A stretch of DNA of 64,000 nucleotides, from the NCBI RefSeq assembly GCF_018449575.1, contig NZ_JAAVUT010000002.1, positions 372,001-436,000 of the forward strand, given 5' to 3'. Shown here one piece after another: positions 29,743 to 40,375 of this stretch. Every line of letters starts with the position of its first letter. Within the stretch, counting starts at the first letter, position 1. The translations under genes were made by a program, and so were the position numbers. This stretch comes from Sodalis sp. dw_96. GTDB lineage: Bacteria > Pseudomonadota > Gammaproteobacteria > Enterobacterales > Enterobacteriaceae. The notes below the pieces were generated by a model. It saw only the letters and a program-made list of their open reading frames with translations. It was not told the DNA's origin and did no database searches.

Positions 29743-30705
29743 TTAATGAATACCGCCGATACGCCTTAAACGAACGCCGGTAGGCCATTTACCTTCTTGT
29801 TTTTCAAAACTCATCCAAATCGCCGTCGCCTTGCCCACCAGATTTCTTTCCGGTACAAAACCCCAATAACGGCTATCGGCGCTATCATCGCGATTATCGC
29901 CCATCATGAAATACTGCCCGTCTGGCACTACCCATTCCATCCGCTGCTGATAATAGAGATTCATCTGATCCTGCTGTCCCGGCACCGTCAGGATGCGATG
30001 GGACACATCCCCCAAGGTCTCGATGCGCTGCGCCAGACGGATTCCGTCATCCACCGACTGGTCCGGCGCCACTTCCAAAAAGCCGGAAGAGGACTCGCCG
30101 CTGCCGGTGGAATCAAAGGTCTGGACAAAATCACTGGGGGACATTTCGCTATAGGTCACCGGCAGTGCGCTGGTGCAAGTAGGGCTACTGCCGCACCCCG
30201 GATGCACCGTCACGGTTTTTGACAGCGGATCGTAACTGACGCGGTCGCCGGGCAGGCCTACCACACGTTTGATATAGTCAAGCGTAGGGTCCAGGGGGTA
30301 TTTGAAAACCACCACATCGCCGCGCTGCGGATGGCCGGTGGGAATCAGCGTGGTCTGGGTAATGGGGTTTTTGATGCCGTAAGCGAATTTTTCCACCAGG
30401 ATAAAATCGCCTACCAATAACGTCGGCATCATTGAGCCCGACGGAATTTGAAACGGTTCATAAATAAAAGAACGAACTACGAATACCACCAGCAATACCG
30501 GAAAAATCGATGCGCAGGTTTCAATCCAGCCGGGTTGACCGGCTTTTTTCGGCACGGCTTTACCAGTGACCGGAACGCCCGCGTCAAGCGTGGTTTGCGC
30601 TTGTTTTATCCGGCGTGCCGGTGCCAGTTTAAATCGATCCACGCACCAGATAATACCTGTTATCAAGGTCGCTATTGCCAGGATCAAGGCAAACATATTC
30701 GCCAT
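29743..30705 (-). CDS. lepB: Signal peptidase I
   Basis: LepB removes signal peptides from exported proteins at the inner membrane. The 320-residue protein has two N-terminal membrane helices (about residues 3-22 and 66-84). The catalytic serine lies in IPSGSMMPTLLVGD and the general-base lysine in DYIKRVVGLPGDRV. MMGDNRDDSADSRYWGFVP is the conserved box E. It follows lepA by 15 bases, forming the lepA-lepB operon. The rnc-era-recO group follows after a 235-base gap carrying a repeat and a hairpin. Confidence 0.97.
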   Translation of the reverse strand: MANMFALILAIATLITGIIWCVDRFKLAPARRIKQAQTTLDAGVPVTGKAVPKKAGQPGWIETCASIFPVLLVVFVVRSFIYEPFQIPSGSMMPTLLVGDFILVEKFAYGIKNPITQTTLIPTGHPQRGDVVVFKYPLDPTLDYIKRVVGLPGDRVSYDPLSKTVTVHPGCGSSPTCTSALPVTYSEMSPSDFVQTFDSTGSGESSSGFLEVAPDQSVDDGIRLAQRIETLGDVSHRILTVPGQQDQMNLYYQQRMEWVVPDGQYFMMGDNRDDSADSRYWGFVPERNLVGKATAIWMSFEKQEGKWPTGVRLRRIGGIH

Positions 30706-30720
30706 GCTAACTCCTCAAAC

Positions 30721-32520
30721 TCATTTGCTGTCTTTGCCGACGTGCAGAATAGCCAAAAATGCTTCCTGCGGCAGCTCCACGTTACCAACCTGCTTCATGC
30801 GCTTCTTGCCTTCTTTTTGTTTTTGCAGCAATTTTTTCTTACGGCTGACATCGCCGCCGTAACATTTCGCCAGTACGTTTTTACGCAATTGCTTAATAGT
30901 TGAACGGGCAATAATGTGGTTGCCGATAGCTGCCTGAATGGCGATATCGAACTGCTGCCGGGGAATTAATTCTTGCATTTTCTCCACGATTTCGCGCCCG
31001 CGACGCTGTGAATTGTCACGATGGGTAATCAACGCCAGGGCGTCTACCCGTTCGCCGTTAATGAGGATATCCACCCGAACCATATCGGAGGTTTGAAAAC
31101 GTTTGAAACCGTAATCCAGCGAAGCATAGCCGCGGGAGGTGGATTTCAGCCGATCGAAGAAGTCCAGCACCACTTCCGACATAGGGATGTCGTAGGTCAA
31201 CGCCACCTGAGTGCCGTGGTAGACCATATTGGTCTGCATGCCGCGTTTTTCGATACAAAGGGTGATGACATTGCCGAGGAATTCCTGCGGCAATAGCATA
31301 TGGCATTCCGCGATGGGTTCGCGCAATTCCAGAATATTGTTCAGGGGCGGCAGTTTGGACGGACTGTCCACGAACTGGGTCTGGTTATCCGTGGTCACCA
31401 CTTCATAGATAACCGTCGGCGCGGTGGTGATAAGCTCCAGGTCGTATTCCCGCTCCAGACGCTCCTGAATGATTTCCATGTGCAGTAAGCCCAGGAAACC
31501 ACAGCGGAAGCCAAAACCCAGGGCGGTGGAGCTCTCCGGCTCATAAAACAGCGAAGCATCGTTCAGGCTCAGTTTGCCCAGGGCGTCGCGAAAGGCTTCA
31601 TAATCGTCGGAACTGATGGTGAACATACCGGCATAGACCTGTGGCTTCACCTTTTTGAAACCCGGCAGGGCCTTTTGCGCCGGCTGGCGCATCAGGGTCA
31701 GGGTGTCGCCCACCGGCGCCCCCAGGATATCCTTGATGGCGCAGACCAGCCAGCCCACCTCGCCGCAGTTCAGAATGTCCTTATCCACCCGCTTCGGCGT
31801 GAAGATGCCCAGCCGGTCGGCGTTATAACTCGCCCCGGTGCTCATGACCTTGATTTTATCGCCTTTGCGCAGCGTACCGTTTTTTAGCCGGATAAGCGAC
31901 ACCACGCCAAGATAGTTATCAAACCACGAATCGATGATCAACGCCTGCAGCGGCCCCTCGGGATCGCCCTGGGGCGGCGGGATGTCGCGCACCAGGCGTT
32001 CCAGCACCTCGGGAACACCCTCGCCGGTCTTGGCCGAACAGCGCACCGCGTCGGTGGCGTCGATGCCGACGATATCTTCGATTTCCTGCGCCACACGATC
32101 GGGATCGGCGGCTGGCAAGTCAATCTTGTTCAGGACCGGCACCACTTCCAGATTCATTTCCATGGCGGTATAACAGTTGGCCAGCGTTTGCGCTTCCACC
32201 CCCTGCCCCGCGTCAACCACCAACAATGCCCCTTCGCAGGCAGCCAGGGAGCGCGATACTTCGTAGGAGAAGTCCACATGGCCGGGGGTATCGATAAAAT
32301 TCAGTTGATAGATTTCACCGTCATTGGCTTTGTAATCCAGCGTTACGCTCTGAGCCTTGATGGTAATGCCGCGCTCCCGCTCCAAATCCATGGAATCAAG
32401 AACCTGGGCTTCCATTTCACGCTCGGCCAAACCACCGCAGGTCTGGATCAGGCGATCGGAGAGTGTCGACTTACCGTGGTCGATATGGGCGATTATTGAA
32501 AAGTTTCTTATATGCTTCAT
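30721..32520 (-). CDS. lepA: Elongation factor 4 (LepA)
   Basis: LepA is a ribosome-associated GTPase, called EF4, implicated in translation initiation or back-translocation. The 599-residue protein starts [19 protein letters not shown] with the P-loop. It contains [21 protein letters not shown]-like domains III and V, and the LepA-specific C-terminal domain ([18 protein letters not shown]). It has the E. coli length. It is followed by lepB with a 15-base gap. Confidence 0.98.
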   Translation of the reverse strand: MKHIRNFSIIAHIDHGKSTLSDRLIQTCGGLAEREMEAQVLDSMDLERERGITIKAQSVTLDYKANDGEIYQLNFIDTPGHVDFSYEVSRSLAACEGALLVVDAGQGVEAQTLANCYTAMEMNLEVVPVLNKIDLPAADPDRVAQEIEDIVGIDATDAVRCSAKTGEGVPEVLERLVRDIPPPQGDPEGPLQALIIDSWFDNYLGVVSLIRLKNGTLRKGDKIKVMSTGASYNADRLGIFTPKRVDKDILNCGEVGWLVCAIKDILGAPVGDTLTLMRQPAQKALPGFKKVKPQVYAGMFTISSDDYEAFRDALGKLSLNDASLFYEPESSTALGFGFRCGFLGLLHMEIIQERLEREYDLELITTAPTVIYEVVTTDNQTQFVDSPSKLPPLNNILELREPIAECHMLLPQEFLGNVITLCIEKRGMQTNMVYHGTQVALTYDIPMSEVVLDFFDRLKSTSRGYASLDYGFKRFQTSDMVRVDILINGERVDALALITHRDNSQRRGREIVEKMQELIPRQQFDIAIQAAIGNHIIARSTIKQLRKNVLAKCYGGDVSRKKKLLQKQKEGKKRMKQVGNVELPQEAFLAILHVGKDSK

Positions 32521-32902
32521 TTATATGAATTTTTCTCTAATTTTAACGCTAAAAAGTAGTTCAATGGAAACGGGGATGGACATCGTAACAACACTACCCG
32601 TAAAAACATCGTCGCATCTTACACTGAAAGCGGAAACCAAGAAAGGCAGCCGAGGAAGATACCACGTGGGTCCCGGCACCGGATTATTTCCATACACTTG
32701 TCCGCACGCCGCTTCCACAGCTAGCCGCTTCCCGGCGAACCGGTCGGGAGGATGAAAATCGCTTTGACGTGAAGGGAAAGGGTACGATACAGGCCGACAA
32801 AGGCAGACCATTGACAGAGGGGAAACAGTCCGGAAACGTGAAAATACCGTCCAGACAACGGCCCGTTAACGGGCAACCGGGCCAGCGGCGGCCCGTCACA
32901 AA
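32521..32902. other. Gap between rseC and lepA, no gene seen
   Basis: No convincing gene lies in these 382 bases. Near the rseC end are a perfect 14-bp palindrome GCCCGTTAACGGGC (32861-32874) and a hairpin CGGGCC-AGCGGC-GGCCCG (32878-32895). Together they may form the end structure of the rpoE-rseABC transcript, although there is no U-tract. The lepA promoter must lie in the AT-rich end near 32521-32600. Confidence 0.5.
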
Positions 32903-33370
32903 CTACTCTTTTTCCCGACGGAACGAGAGGGAGGCCGGCGGCAGGGCGATTTGCAAAATCACGGGTTGATATTCACGCTGATTGCCGATGCGTTGGGCCA
33001 GAAAACGCGCCAGCAGCATACCGGCGGCACCGCCGAACAAACCACCCAGCGCGGCGGCGATATCGGTATGGAACAGGCCCTGCAAAATGGACGCGCAGCC
33101 AATTAAGCCAACCAGGGGCAGCATATACACCAGCAAAGCCGAACGGATCAGGCTGCTTTCGGTAATGCCCACTTCCACCCGTTGACCGGGCACCAAGGGA
33201 TGCTTGCTTTCCACATGCAGCTGGTGCGACGAATCGGCCCCCATTTTATTAAGGATGCTGGTGCCGCAACTGCTGCGGGAATGGCAGCTGCCGCAACCCG
33301 AGCTTTGCTCGCAGCGCAGTTGCGCAATACCTTGCTGCCAGGAGATAACCGTTGCCCATTCTTTGATCAT
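32903..33370 (-). CDS. rseC: SoxR-reducing system / sigmaE factor protein RseC
   Basis: RseC is an inner-membrane protein of the rpoE operon, linked to reduction of SoxR and with a minor effect on sigmaE. The 155-residue protein has a cytoplasmic N-terminus with a cysteine cluster (CEQSSGCGSCHSRSSCG) and two membrane helices (about residues 75-95 and 100-120, LLVYMLPLVGLIGCASIL and AALGGLFGGAAGMLLARF). It overlaps rseB by four bases as the last gene of rpoE-rseA-rseB-rseC. Confidence 0.93.
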   Translation of the reverse strand: MIKEWATVISWQQGIAQLRCEQSSGCGSCHSRSSCGTSILNKMGADSSHQLHVESKHPLVPGQRVEVGITESSLIRSALLVYMLPLVGLIGCASILQGLFHTDIAAALGGLFGGAAGMLLARFLAQRIGNQREYQPVILQIALPPASLSFRREKE

Positions 33371-34359
33371 GGTTGCGCCTTAAAGACCACGCTGTCGGCG
33401 ATACGTTTTGCAGTTGCCGGAGGCAATTCACCGACCACGGTGATTTCTTTATTGTTGCGAATATCGGTATAGACCGTGCGCCGACCGGTGCGGATATACC
33501 GCTCCGTATTGCTGTCGGTGGACGGGTTGATATTCACCGAGAAACTGAACAATCCGTCGGAATACAACCTCGCTTCAATGGGCACATTGATGCCCGGCAG
33601 CGTACGTCGGCTGCGAGAGACTTCGGCAACCCCCGCCGGCAGCCAGTTGGTATTCCAATCGAACTCCACTTTTTCCGAAACCGGCACCGTCAGCAACGGA
33701 GGTAAATTCACTTTTTGCAAACCCTGCATCATGGCCATGACCTGCGGATCCACGACAAATGAAATCACCCGAAATTGTTCCAGCGCCTCACCGTCACGAT
33801 CCAGCAAATCGGCGCGTAAAGGCAGTTTTGTTTCAGAGTCGATCCACACTACATAACCAAACCGGGTGCCATCCCGTGCCACTATGCGCACTACGTCGCA
33901 TAAGCGATCAGAGACTCGCGTCCGCCCTACGGGAATAAAATCGTAGAACTGCGCCAGACGCCCAAAGTCAGCGTAAACGATAGAAGGGAGAGAATCAACG
34001 ATATGATCGCCGGAGAGTGTAAAGGGTTCGAGGCCGGGTTCAAAATAACTAATTTCGTCGCCGCGCTGAAGAATTTCGAGACGGGGGCCGTCCATCTGCA
34101 GCAGTTGCGCAAAAGGGCGTTTTTCAAACAGGGCATGGCGAAAACGTAATGAATCCACACCCTGCTTGCTGACGCTGACATAAGCAAATTCATAACTTAA
34201 TGATTTGCTTGCCTGACTCATTTGCTGTAACAACACCCCGGGGGCGGTAATTTGGGCTGTTGCCCCAGCGGGAGCGGGAGCAGAAGCCTCGGCCGGGGCG
34301 TTTGTCGCATAGAGCAAGCCACTTGTCATTAAACAAACAGCACACCAAAATTGCTTCAT
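33367..34359 (-). CDS. rseB: SigmaE regulator RseB (periplasmic)
   Basis: RseB binds the periplasmic part of RseA and shields it from DegS. It releases RseA on sensing lipopolysaccharide intermediates or mislocalised lipoproteins. The 330 residues begin with a Sec signal peptide (MKQFWCAVCLMTSGLLYATNAPA, cleaved after about residue 25), followed by the LolA/B-like N-terminal domain (LLQQMSQASKSLSYEFAYVS) and a smaller C-terminal domain (NWLPAGVAEVSRSRR). Start and stop overlap those of its operon neighbours. Confidence 0.95.
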   Translation of the reverse strand: MKQFWCAVCLMTSGLLYATNAPAEASAPAPAGATAQITAPGVLLQQMSQASKSLSYEFAYVSVSKQGVDSLRFRHALFEKRPFAQLLQMDGPRLEILQRGDEISYFEPGLEPFTLSGDHIVDSLPSIVYADFGRLAQFYDFIPVGRTRVSDRLCDVVRIVARDGTRFGYVVWIDSETKLPLRADLLDRDGEALEQFRVISFVVDPQVMAMMQGLQKVNLPPLLTVPVSEKVEFDWNTNWLPAGVAEVSRSRRTLPGINVPIEARLYSDGLFSFSVNINPSTDSNTERYIRTGRRTVYTDIRNNKEITVVGELPPATAKRIADSVVFKAQP

Positions 34360-35018
34360 TACTGAGGCTGCATTCCTAATGACTGTGTTCCCGGGACCTG
34401 AACCGCAGCTTGCTGGGTTTCATGCTGGTCGAATTGCAACTGCGTTGAATGCACCCGACGCTGCAATTCGAAATCCTGCAATATAGCATTGATGCGTTTA
34501 CGCTGTTCCTGTACCTGCTGCTGCTGCGTGCCGGTATCGGCAACCGCACCGCCAGAAGGAACCCCCAGGCTGACCGGCGACGCCTGGCCCATCATGGGCA
34601 GGGTGTTGAATACCGGCGATTCGGGCTGCGCGTCGTTGTTATTGATTGGCTGGTTGTAATGCTGCACGCCGACGATAACCGCCAGCGACACGCAGGCCGC
34701 CAAACCGATTTGGGTCACATGGGCAACCCAGGGGCTCGCCTTGCGCCAGAACGGCAGCTTGTGCCAGGTTTCAGGCTGCGGCTGCGACTCTTTTACCGAA
34801 ACAGGTACCAGGCGTACCGGTTCGCGGGCAATAGCAGCGGCAACGCGGTCGGCGATATCAATATGAAGGGTTTCACCAATATCCCCGCGCATTGTGTCAC
34901 GGATCAGATGATACCTTTGCCAGCTTTGTTGTAACGAGTCATCCTTGGATAACGCGTTAATCAGTTCATTATCGAATAGCTCGCCATCCATAAGAGCCGA
35001 AAGCTTTTCATTACGCAT
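34359..35018 (-). CDS. rseA: Anti-sigmaE factor RseA
   Basis: RseA is a single-pass inner-membrane protein that holds sigmaE inactive until cleaved by DegS, RseP and ClpXP. The 219-residue protein has the N-terminal anti-sigma domain (MRNEKLSALMDGELFDNEL ... WQRYHLIRDTMRGD) and a membrane helix at about 105-122 (VTQIGLAACVSLAVIVGV). The periplasmic tail is Gln-rich and ends FDQHETQQAAVQVPGTQSL. It lies 28 bases after rpoE and shares one base with rseB. Confidence 0.95.
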   Translation of the reverse strand: MRNEKLSALMDGELFDNELINALSKDDSLQQSWQRYHLIRDTMRGDIGETLHIDIADRVAAAIAREPVRLVPVSVKESQPQPETWHKLPFWRKASPWVAHVTQIGLAACVSLAVIVGVQHYNQPINNNDAQPESPVFNTLPMMGQASPVSLGVPSGGAVADTGTQQQQVQEQRKRINAILQDFELQRRVHSTQLQFDQHETQQAAVQVPGTQSLGMQPQ

Positions 35019-35046
35019 GCGTGGGCACCTTCTCCTGCCGCCATCG

Positions 35047-35622
35047 TTATCGCTGAATCAGCGGTTGAATTTTATTATCAATAGCTTCGCGCGCACGGAA
35101 GATACGCGATCTCACCGTTCCCACGGGGCAATCCATGATGGACGCTATCTCTTCATAGCTCAACCCATCCAGTTCCCGAAGCGTAATGGCCATACGTAAA
35201 TCTTCGGGAAGCCCCTCGATAGTGCGAAACACTATCTGTCGCAATTCTTCAGACAACATTAAATTCTCAGGGTTCGATATTTCTTTCAATGCGCCGGCAC
35301 TTTCGTAATTTTCGGCATCATTGGCATCCACATCACTTGCCGGCGGACGCCGCCCCTGAGCAACCAGATAATTTTTCGCCGTGTTTACGGCGATACGATA
35401 CAACCATGTATAAAAAGCGCTGTCCCCGCGGAATGAGTCCAGGGCGCGATAGGCCTTAATAAACGATTCCTGGGCCACATCCGGTACGTCCCCTTGAGGA
35501 ACATAACGCGACACCAGACTCGCCACTTTATGCTGGTAACGAACGACCAGTAAATTGAACGCTTTTTGGTCGCCTTTCTGAACCCGTTCAACCAGCACCT
35601 GATCCGTTAACTGCTCGCTCAT
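35047..35622 (-). CDS. rpoE: RNA polymerase sigma factor E
   Basis: RpoE is the ECF sigma factor of the envelope-stress response. The 191-residue protein has region 2 (FNLLVVRYQHKVASLV ... SFIKAYRALDSFRGDSAFYTWLYRIA) and region 4 (LPEDLRMAITLRELDGLSYEEIA), essentially as in E. coli. I place the start at 35622 (MSEQLTDQ), with GGGGAG upstream. The same frame is open for 40 codons further upstream to 35742, with an ATG at 35727. E. coli has a short leader ORF, rseD, in this area. The predicted sigmaE transcript begins inside that stretch, so an extended protein from it is unlikely. Confidence 0.96.
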   Translation of the reverse strand: MSEQLTDQVLVERVQKGDQKAFNLLVVRYQHKVASLVSRYVPQGDVPDVAQESFIKAYRALDSFRGDSAFYTWLYRIAVNTAKNYLVAQGRRPPASDVDANDAENYESAGALKEISNPENLMLSEELRQIVFRTIEGLPEDLRMAITLRELDGLSYEEIASIMDCPVGTVRSRIFRAREAIDNKIQPLIQR

Positions 35623-35707
35623 CCGAGGTAAATTCTCCCCAAATTTATCTCCACGCGAAAAAATAGTACCGCCAGCCACTAAACCAATAACACGAGCAAG
35701 CTCCCGC

Positions 35708-35735
35708 TTGGAGTTTATGCTAACCATGAAGTTCC
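35708..35735 (-). promoter_or_regulatory. SigmaE promoter of rpoE
   Basis: On the minus strand GGAACTT (35735-35729) and TCCAA (35712-35708) are separated by 16 bases. This matches the sigmaE consensus GGAACTT-N16-TCTRA with one mismatch and fits autoregulation of rpoE. The transcript would start about 80 bases before the rpoE ATG. Confidence 0.75.
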
Positions 35736-36040
35736 GTCCCACCTCTATTTTTTGTATTCAATGGGAGACGGCTATCGGTGCACCGGCTCTCGGGCCGGGT
35801 GTCAGTCAGACTATCATGAAAAAAAGTTTTTTAGTGTTAGATTCCTGAAATCACTCGACCAGATCATAAAATCCGGCCCGGCACCGTATCAACAGCGCAG
35901 GTTACCCGGTATTGCGGCCACTGTCAGTAAAGAAGAGAAAATTGTCATGGGTAAAATATCAGCAATTAGCGGTTTAGCCCTAAATCATTGAGTGCTAACA
36001 TCGGAAAACTGTAATTTCTATATTGGTAACCACCATCCAA

Positions 36041-37642
36041 ATGCAACCTTCAACTGAACATGTAACCGATGTACTGGTCATTGGCAGCGGTGCGGCCGGT
36101 CTTTCCCTGGCTTTGCGCCTGGCCGGACATTGTCAGGTCATGGTACTGAGCAAAGGACCGCTCAGCGAAGGATCCACCTATTATGCCCAGGGCGGGATCG
36201 CCGCGGTATTTGATGAAACCGACACTATCGATTCCCATGTGGAAGATACGCTTATCGCCGGTGCCGGGCTATGCGATCGCGAAGCGGTGGAGTTTATCGC
36301 CGGCAACGCCCGTCACTGTGTCCAATGGTTGATCGATCAGGGCGTATTGTTCGATACCGAAACCACCGCCGGCACCAAGGAGCATTATCATCTGACCCGC
36401 GAGGGCGGCCATAGCCATCGCCGGATTTTGCATGCGGCGGACGCCACCGGCAAGGAAGTGGAAACCACCCTGGTGGAAAAAGCGGCAAACCATCCGAATA
36501 TCCACATCATGGAGCGTTGTAACGCCGTGGACCTGATAAGCTCCAATAAAATCGGGCTGACCGGTACCCGGCGTGTGGTAGGGGCCTATATCTGGAATCG
36601 TGAAGCGGAACGGGTGGAAACCTGCCGGGCGAAAACCGTGGTGCTGGCCACCGGCGGCTCGTCAAAAGTCTACCAGTACACCACCAACCCCGATATCTCC
36701 TCCGGCGACGGTATCGCCATGGCCTGGCGCGCCGGGTGCCGGGTGGCCAATCTGGAATTCAATCAATTCCATCCCACCTGCCTGTTCCATCCGCAGGCGC
36801 GTAATTTCCTGCTGACCGAAGCCCTGCGCGGCGAAGGAGCGCTGCTCAAGCGTCCCGACGGCTCGCGTTTCATGCCCGATTTCGACGAACGGGCCGAGCT
36901 GGCGCCGCGGGATATCGTGGCCCGGGCCATCGACCACGAGATGAAACGCCTCGGCGCCGATTGCATGTACCTCGATATCAGCCATAAACCGGCGGAATTT
37001 ATCCAGCATCATTTTCCGATGATTTATCAAAAGCTGCTTACCCTTGATATCGATTTAACCAAAGAACCCATTCCCATCGTACCGGCGGCGCATTATACCT
37101 GCGGCGGCGTGATGGTGGATCAGCGGGGACGCACCGATCTGGACGGGCTATACGCCATTGGCGAAGTGAGTTATACCGGCCTGCACGGGGCAAACCGGCT
37201 GGCCTCCAACTCATTGCTGGAGTGCCTGGTGTATGGCTGGTCCGCCTCGGAGGATATCCTTACGCGCCTGCCCACCGTCAAGCAAGCAAAACAGTTGCCC
37301 CCCTGGGATGAAAGCCGCGTCAGCAACTCGGACGAGGAAGTGGTCCTTCAGCATAACTGGCACGAGCTGCGCCTGTTTATGTGGGATTATGTGGGTATCG
37401 TGCGCACCACCAAACGGCTGGAGCGAGCCTTGCACCGCATCAATTTGCTGCAGCGGGAAATAGACGAGTATTACTCCAATTTCCGCATTTCCAATAATTT
37501 GCTTGAGGTGCGTAACCTGATACAGGTTGCCGAACTGATCGTGAAAAGCGCCATGTTACGCAAAGAGAGCCGGGGCCTGCATTACACCCTCGACTATCCG
37601 GATATGCAGGAAAACCCGCAGCCCACCATTCTGCACCCCTGA
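36041..37642 (+). CDS. nadB: L-aspartate oxidase
   Basis: NadB oxidises aspartate to iminoaspartate, the first step of de novo NAD synthesis, with FAD. The 533-residue protein has the dinucleotide motif [35 protein letters not shown], the substrate region [30 protein letters not shown], and [20 protein letters not shown]. It matches E. coli NadB along its length, with a shorter C-terminus. The frame also opens with a TTG at 36023. ATG 36041 is preferred, though its ribosome site is weak. It is divergent from rpoE across a 418-base gap (35623-36040) that holds the sigmaE promoter and no gene. Confidence 0.96.
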   Translation: MQPSTEHVTDVLVIGSGAAGLSLALRLAGHCQVMVLSKGPLSEGSTYYAQGGIAAVFDETDTIDSHVEDTLIAGAGLCDREAVEFIAGNARHCVQWLIDQGVLFDTETTAGTKEHYHLTREGGHSHRRILHAADATGKEVETTLVEKAANHPNIHIMERCNAVDLISSNKIGLTGTRRVVGAYIWNREAERVETCRAKTVVLATGGSSKVYQYTTNPDISSGDGIAMAWRAGCRVANLEFNQFHPTCLFHPQARNFLLTEALRGEGALLKRPDGSRFMPDFDERAELAPRDIVARAIDHEMKRLGADCMYLDISHKPAEFIQHHFPMIYQKLLTLDIDLTKEPIPIVPAAHYTCGGVMVDQRGRTDLDGLYAIGEVSYTGLHGANRLASNSLLECLVYGWSASEDILTRLPTVKQAKQLPPWDESRVSNSDEEVVLQHNWHELRLFMWDYVGIVRTTKRLERALHRINLLQREIDEYYSNFRISNNLLEVRNLIQVAELIVKSAMLRKESRGLHYTLDYPDMQENPQPTILHP

Positions 37643-37828
37643 TAAAAATCCTGCCTCCTGAAACCGGCCGGTGTCGCTCAGCCGTGCCGGTTTTGGGAAA
37701 AGACCCGCTCTCATCATGGCGCCGGTCTGGAAGTTTTACTCCAAGGCCACTTCTTGCCGTGCAAGCATGGGACCTTCCGGAAAATTTACTTCATCGGTAG
37801 ATAGCCTAACCTCATAACCCGAGCGTTA

Positions 37829-38575
37829 TTACCCAAGATAGAAATCCGCGGTCAGGGCGCGGTACGCCGCCGAATAGGCGCGATCCCCATCCCGCAGCGT
37901 AAGTGCCGAATAACAGGTTTCCCCCTCCGTCGGTGATAATCCCAGCAAAATCCGATGCGGGGATTTGCCCGGGTTATCGGCCACCTCGGTGCGATAGCGC
38001 ACAAACCACCGCTGCCGGCGGGCCTGGAATATCAGCTGCTCGCCGATACTCAGGGGCAATACCAGCATGAACAGACCCTCCGGCCTCAGCAATCTGCGGG
38101 CGGCATCCAGCAAATGTTCATGGGTCAGGGTGGTGGTGGAGCGGGCACGATCCCTGCCGATATCCCGGCAGGGGATGCCCACCGGAAAATAGGGAGGATT
38201 GCTGACAATCAGTTCATAACGTTCCGTGGAGCTCAGGGCATAGGTGAGAATATTGTCGTGAATCACCCGCGTCCGATCTCCCCAGGGACTCAGTGCGCAG
38301 TTTTCGGCCGCCTGGGCCGCAGCCGCATCGTCCAGTTCCAGGGCGTCGATAATCACCCCCTCACCGGTGCGCTGGGCCAGCATCAGGGCGATGAGACCAC
38401 AGCCGGTACCGATATCCAATATTCGCCGCGGGGAGGGACAGAGCGGCGCCCACGCCCCCAGCAGCACGCCGTCGGTGCCTACCTTCATGGCGCAGCGATC
38501 GTGGGCGGCAAAAAAATGTTTAAAGGTAAAGCCATCCCGACGTAACAGGGCTTTTTGACCTGGCGATTCCATCAT
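37829..38575 (-). CDS. trmN6: tRNA1(Val) (adenine(37)-N6)-methyltransferase
   Basis: TrmN6 (YfiC) methylates N6 of A37 in tRNA1-Val with SAM. The protein of about 248 residues has the SAM motif ILDIGTGCGLIALMLAQRT and the amino-methyltransferase motif SNPPYFPVG, with DGFTFKHFFAAHDRCAMKVG at the N-terminus as in E. coli. Two adjacent ATGs lie at 38575 and 38572. I take the first because GGGAG lies 7 bases upstream. It is divergent from srmB. Confidence 0.93.
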   Translation of the reverse strand: MMESPGQKALLRRDGFTFKHFFAAHDRCAMKVGTDGVLLGAWAPLCPSPRRILDIGTGCGLIALMLAQRTGEGVIIDALELDDAAAAQAAENCALSPWGDRTRVIHDNILTYALSSTERYELIVSNPPYFPVGIPCRDIGRDRARSTTTLTHEHLLDAARRLLRPEGLFMLVLPLSIGEQLIFQARRQRWFVRYRTEVADNPGKSPHRILLGLSPTEGETCYSALTLRDGDRAYSAAYRALTADFYLG

Positions 38576-38707
38576 TATTAGGCTCCCGGCGAACAATCGG
38601 GTTACTTTATGTCAAACAGGCCCGGGGTGGAAATAACCATCCATGCGGAAACAGATGAAGATTGGTCGGGATCCGTCTATAATCTGCGCCCCAACCAGAG
38701 GTAGACC

Positions 38708-40051
38708 ATGACTGTAACTCAATTCACCGAACTCGATCTACATGAAAGCCTGCTCGCCGCCTTGCAAGATAAAGGCTATGAGCGCCCTACCGCCATTCAG
38801 GCCGAGGCGATCCCGCCGGCCATGGAGGGACGCGACGTGTTGGGTTCGGCGCCTACCGGAACCGGTAAAACCGCTGCCTACCTGCTGCCGGTGCTGCAAC
38901 ATCTGCTGGATTTTCCCCGCAGAAAATCCGGGCCGCCGCGGGTGTTGATTGTCACGCCCACCCGCGAACTGGCCATGCAGGTAGCGGAACAAGCCAAGGA
39001 ACTGGCGGCCCATACCCAGATTGACGTCGCCACCATCACCGGCGGCGTGGCGTATATGAATCATATGGAAGTCTTCAGCGAAAATCAGGATATCGTCGTG
39101 GCCACCACCGGCCGGCTGCTGCAGTACATCACAGAAGAGAATTTCGACTGCCGCGCGGTGGAAACGCTGATTCTGGATGAAGCGGACCGGATGCTGGAAA
39201 TGGGATTTGCCCATGACGTGGAGGTGATTGCCGCTGAAACCCGCTGGCGCAAGCAGACGCTGCTGTTTTCCGCCACATTGGAAGGCAATGCGGTGAAGGA
39301 TTTTGCCGAACGCCTGCTTAACGATCCGGTGGAAATCGATGCCGCTTCCTCCCGGCGCGAACGCAAAAAAATCGTCCAGTGGTATTATCGCGCCGACGAT
39401 CTCAAGCATAAAACCGCCCTGCTCTGCCACTTGCTAAAACAGCCCGACGTGACAAAAACCATTGTTTTTGTCCGCAAGCGCGAACGCGTTCATGAACTGG
39501 TGGGCTGGCTGCATGAAGCGGGCATCGCCTCCTGCTATCTGGAAGGGGAAATGGTGCAGGCCAAACGCAACGAAGCCATAAAACGCATGAGCGACGGGCG
39601 CATGTCGGTTCTGGTGGCCACCGACATCGCGGCGCGCGGGCTGGATATAGACGATGTCAGCCACGTGATCAATTTCGACCTGCCCACCACCGCCGACGTG
39701 TATTTACACCGCATCGGCCGCACAGCCAGGGCGGGCAAAAAAGGGACCGCGATTTCCCTGATTGAAGCTCATGATCATCTGCTGTTGGGCAAGATAAGCC
39801 GCTATCTGAACGAACCGTTAAAAGCACGGATTGTGGATGAACTGCGTCCCGCCACCCGGGCTCCGTCGCCAAAAGTCACCGGCAAGCCATCGAAAAAAGT
39901 TCTGGCGAAGCGGAAAGAGAAAAAACAGCAGGGCCAGGTGAAAGATAAGGTCAAGGTGCGTCTGCGTGATAAAAGAAATATCGGCAAGCGCAGGGCGGGA
40001 AAACCGGTTGATACCCAGCCGGAATCGGCTGCAAAACCGATTGATGAATAA
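38708..40051 (+). CDS. srmB: DEAD-box RNA helicase SrmB
   Basis: SrmB is an ATP-dependent RNA helicase that acts early in 50S ribosome assembly. The 447-residue protein has the Q motif (GYERPTAIQAEAIPPA), motif I APTGTGKT, motif II DEADRML (DEAD), SAT in LLFSATLEG, and motif VI HRIGRTARAGK. The C-terminal tail is basic and low in complexity (KKVLAKRKEKKQQ). It ends at 40051 and is followed by a clear terminator. Confidence 0.97.
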   Translation: MTVTQFTELDLHESLLAALQDKGYERPTAIQAEAIPPAMEGRDVLGSAPTGTGKTAAYLLPVLQHLLDFPRRKSGPPRVLIVTPTRELAMQVAEQAKELAAHTQIDVATITGGVAYMNHMEVFSENQDIVVATTGRLLQYITEENFDCRAVETLILDEADRMLEMGFAHDVEVIAAETRWRKQTLLFSATLEGNAVKDFAERLLNDPVEIDAASSRRERKKIVQWYYRADDLKHKTALLCHLLKQPDVTKTIVFVRKRERVHELVGWLHEAGIASCYLEGEMVQAKRNEAIKRMSDGRMSVLVATDIAARGLDIDDVSHVINFDLPTTADVYLHRIGRTARAGKKGTAISLIEAHDHLLLGKISRYLNEPLKARIVDELRPATRAPSPKVTGKPSKKVLAKRKEKKQQGQVKDKVKVRLRDKRNIGKRRAGKPVDTQPESAAKPIDE

Positions 40052-40070
40052 TGCATCGCACCCTTAACGA

Positions 40071-40095
40071 AGCCACCCGATGAGGTGGCTTTTTT
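40071..40095 (+). terminator. Rho-independent terminator of srmB
   Basis: AGCCACC-CGATGA-GGTGGCT followed by TTTTT lies 20 bases after the srmB stop. Confidence 0.93.
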
Positions 40096-40375
40096 GTATG
40101 TTGATGCTTCTTTTTTAGAGGTTTGATGCAATCGGAATGGGAATGATTGCATTTATGATACTTAACTAAAATTTCTATTTTTGATTATATTATATAAAAA
40201 TTAATTTTCTCAATATTTCAATTAGTTATCTGACAAATGATTTGCAACGGGTTTTGTTCAAAATAGTTACAGCGGATCAATTCTCCTTTTTGATGCAAAC
40301 CTCCTTTCGAGATTTATAATTTTTTATCCATTGATTTTAATGGTTATTTTTAAAAACATTCAAAGCGTTCCCATT
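40096..40375. other. AT-rich gap between srmB and grcA, no gene seen
   Basis: This AT-rich stretch between two terminators holds no open frame with coding character and no recognisable repeat or RNA. E. coli has yfiE and eamB in this interval; both are absent. Confidence 0.6.
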
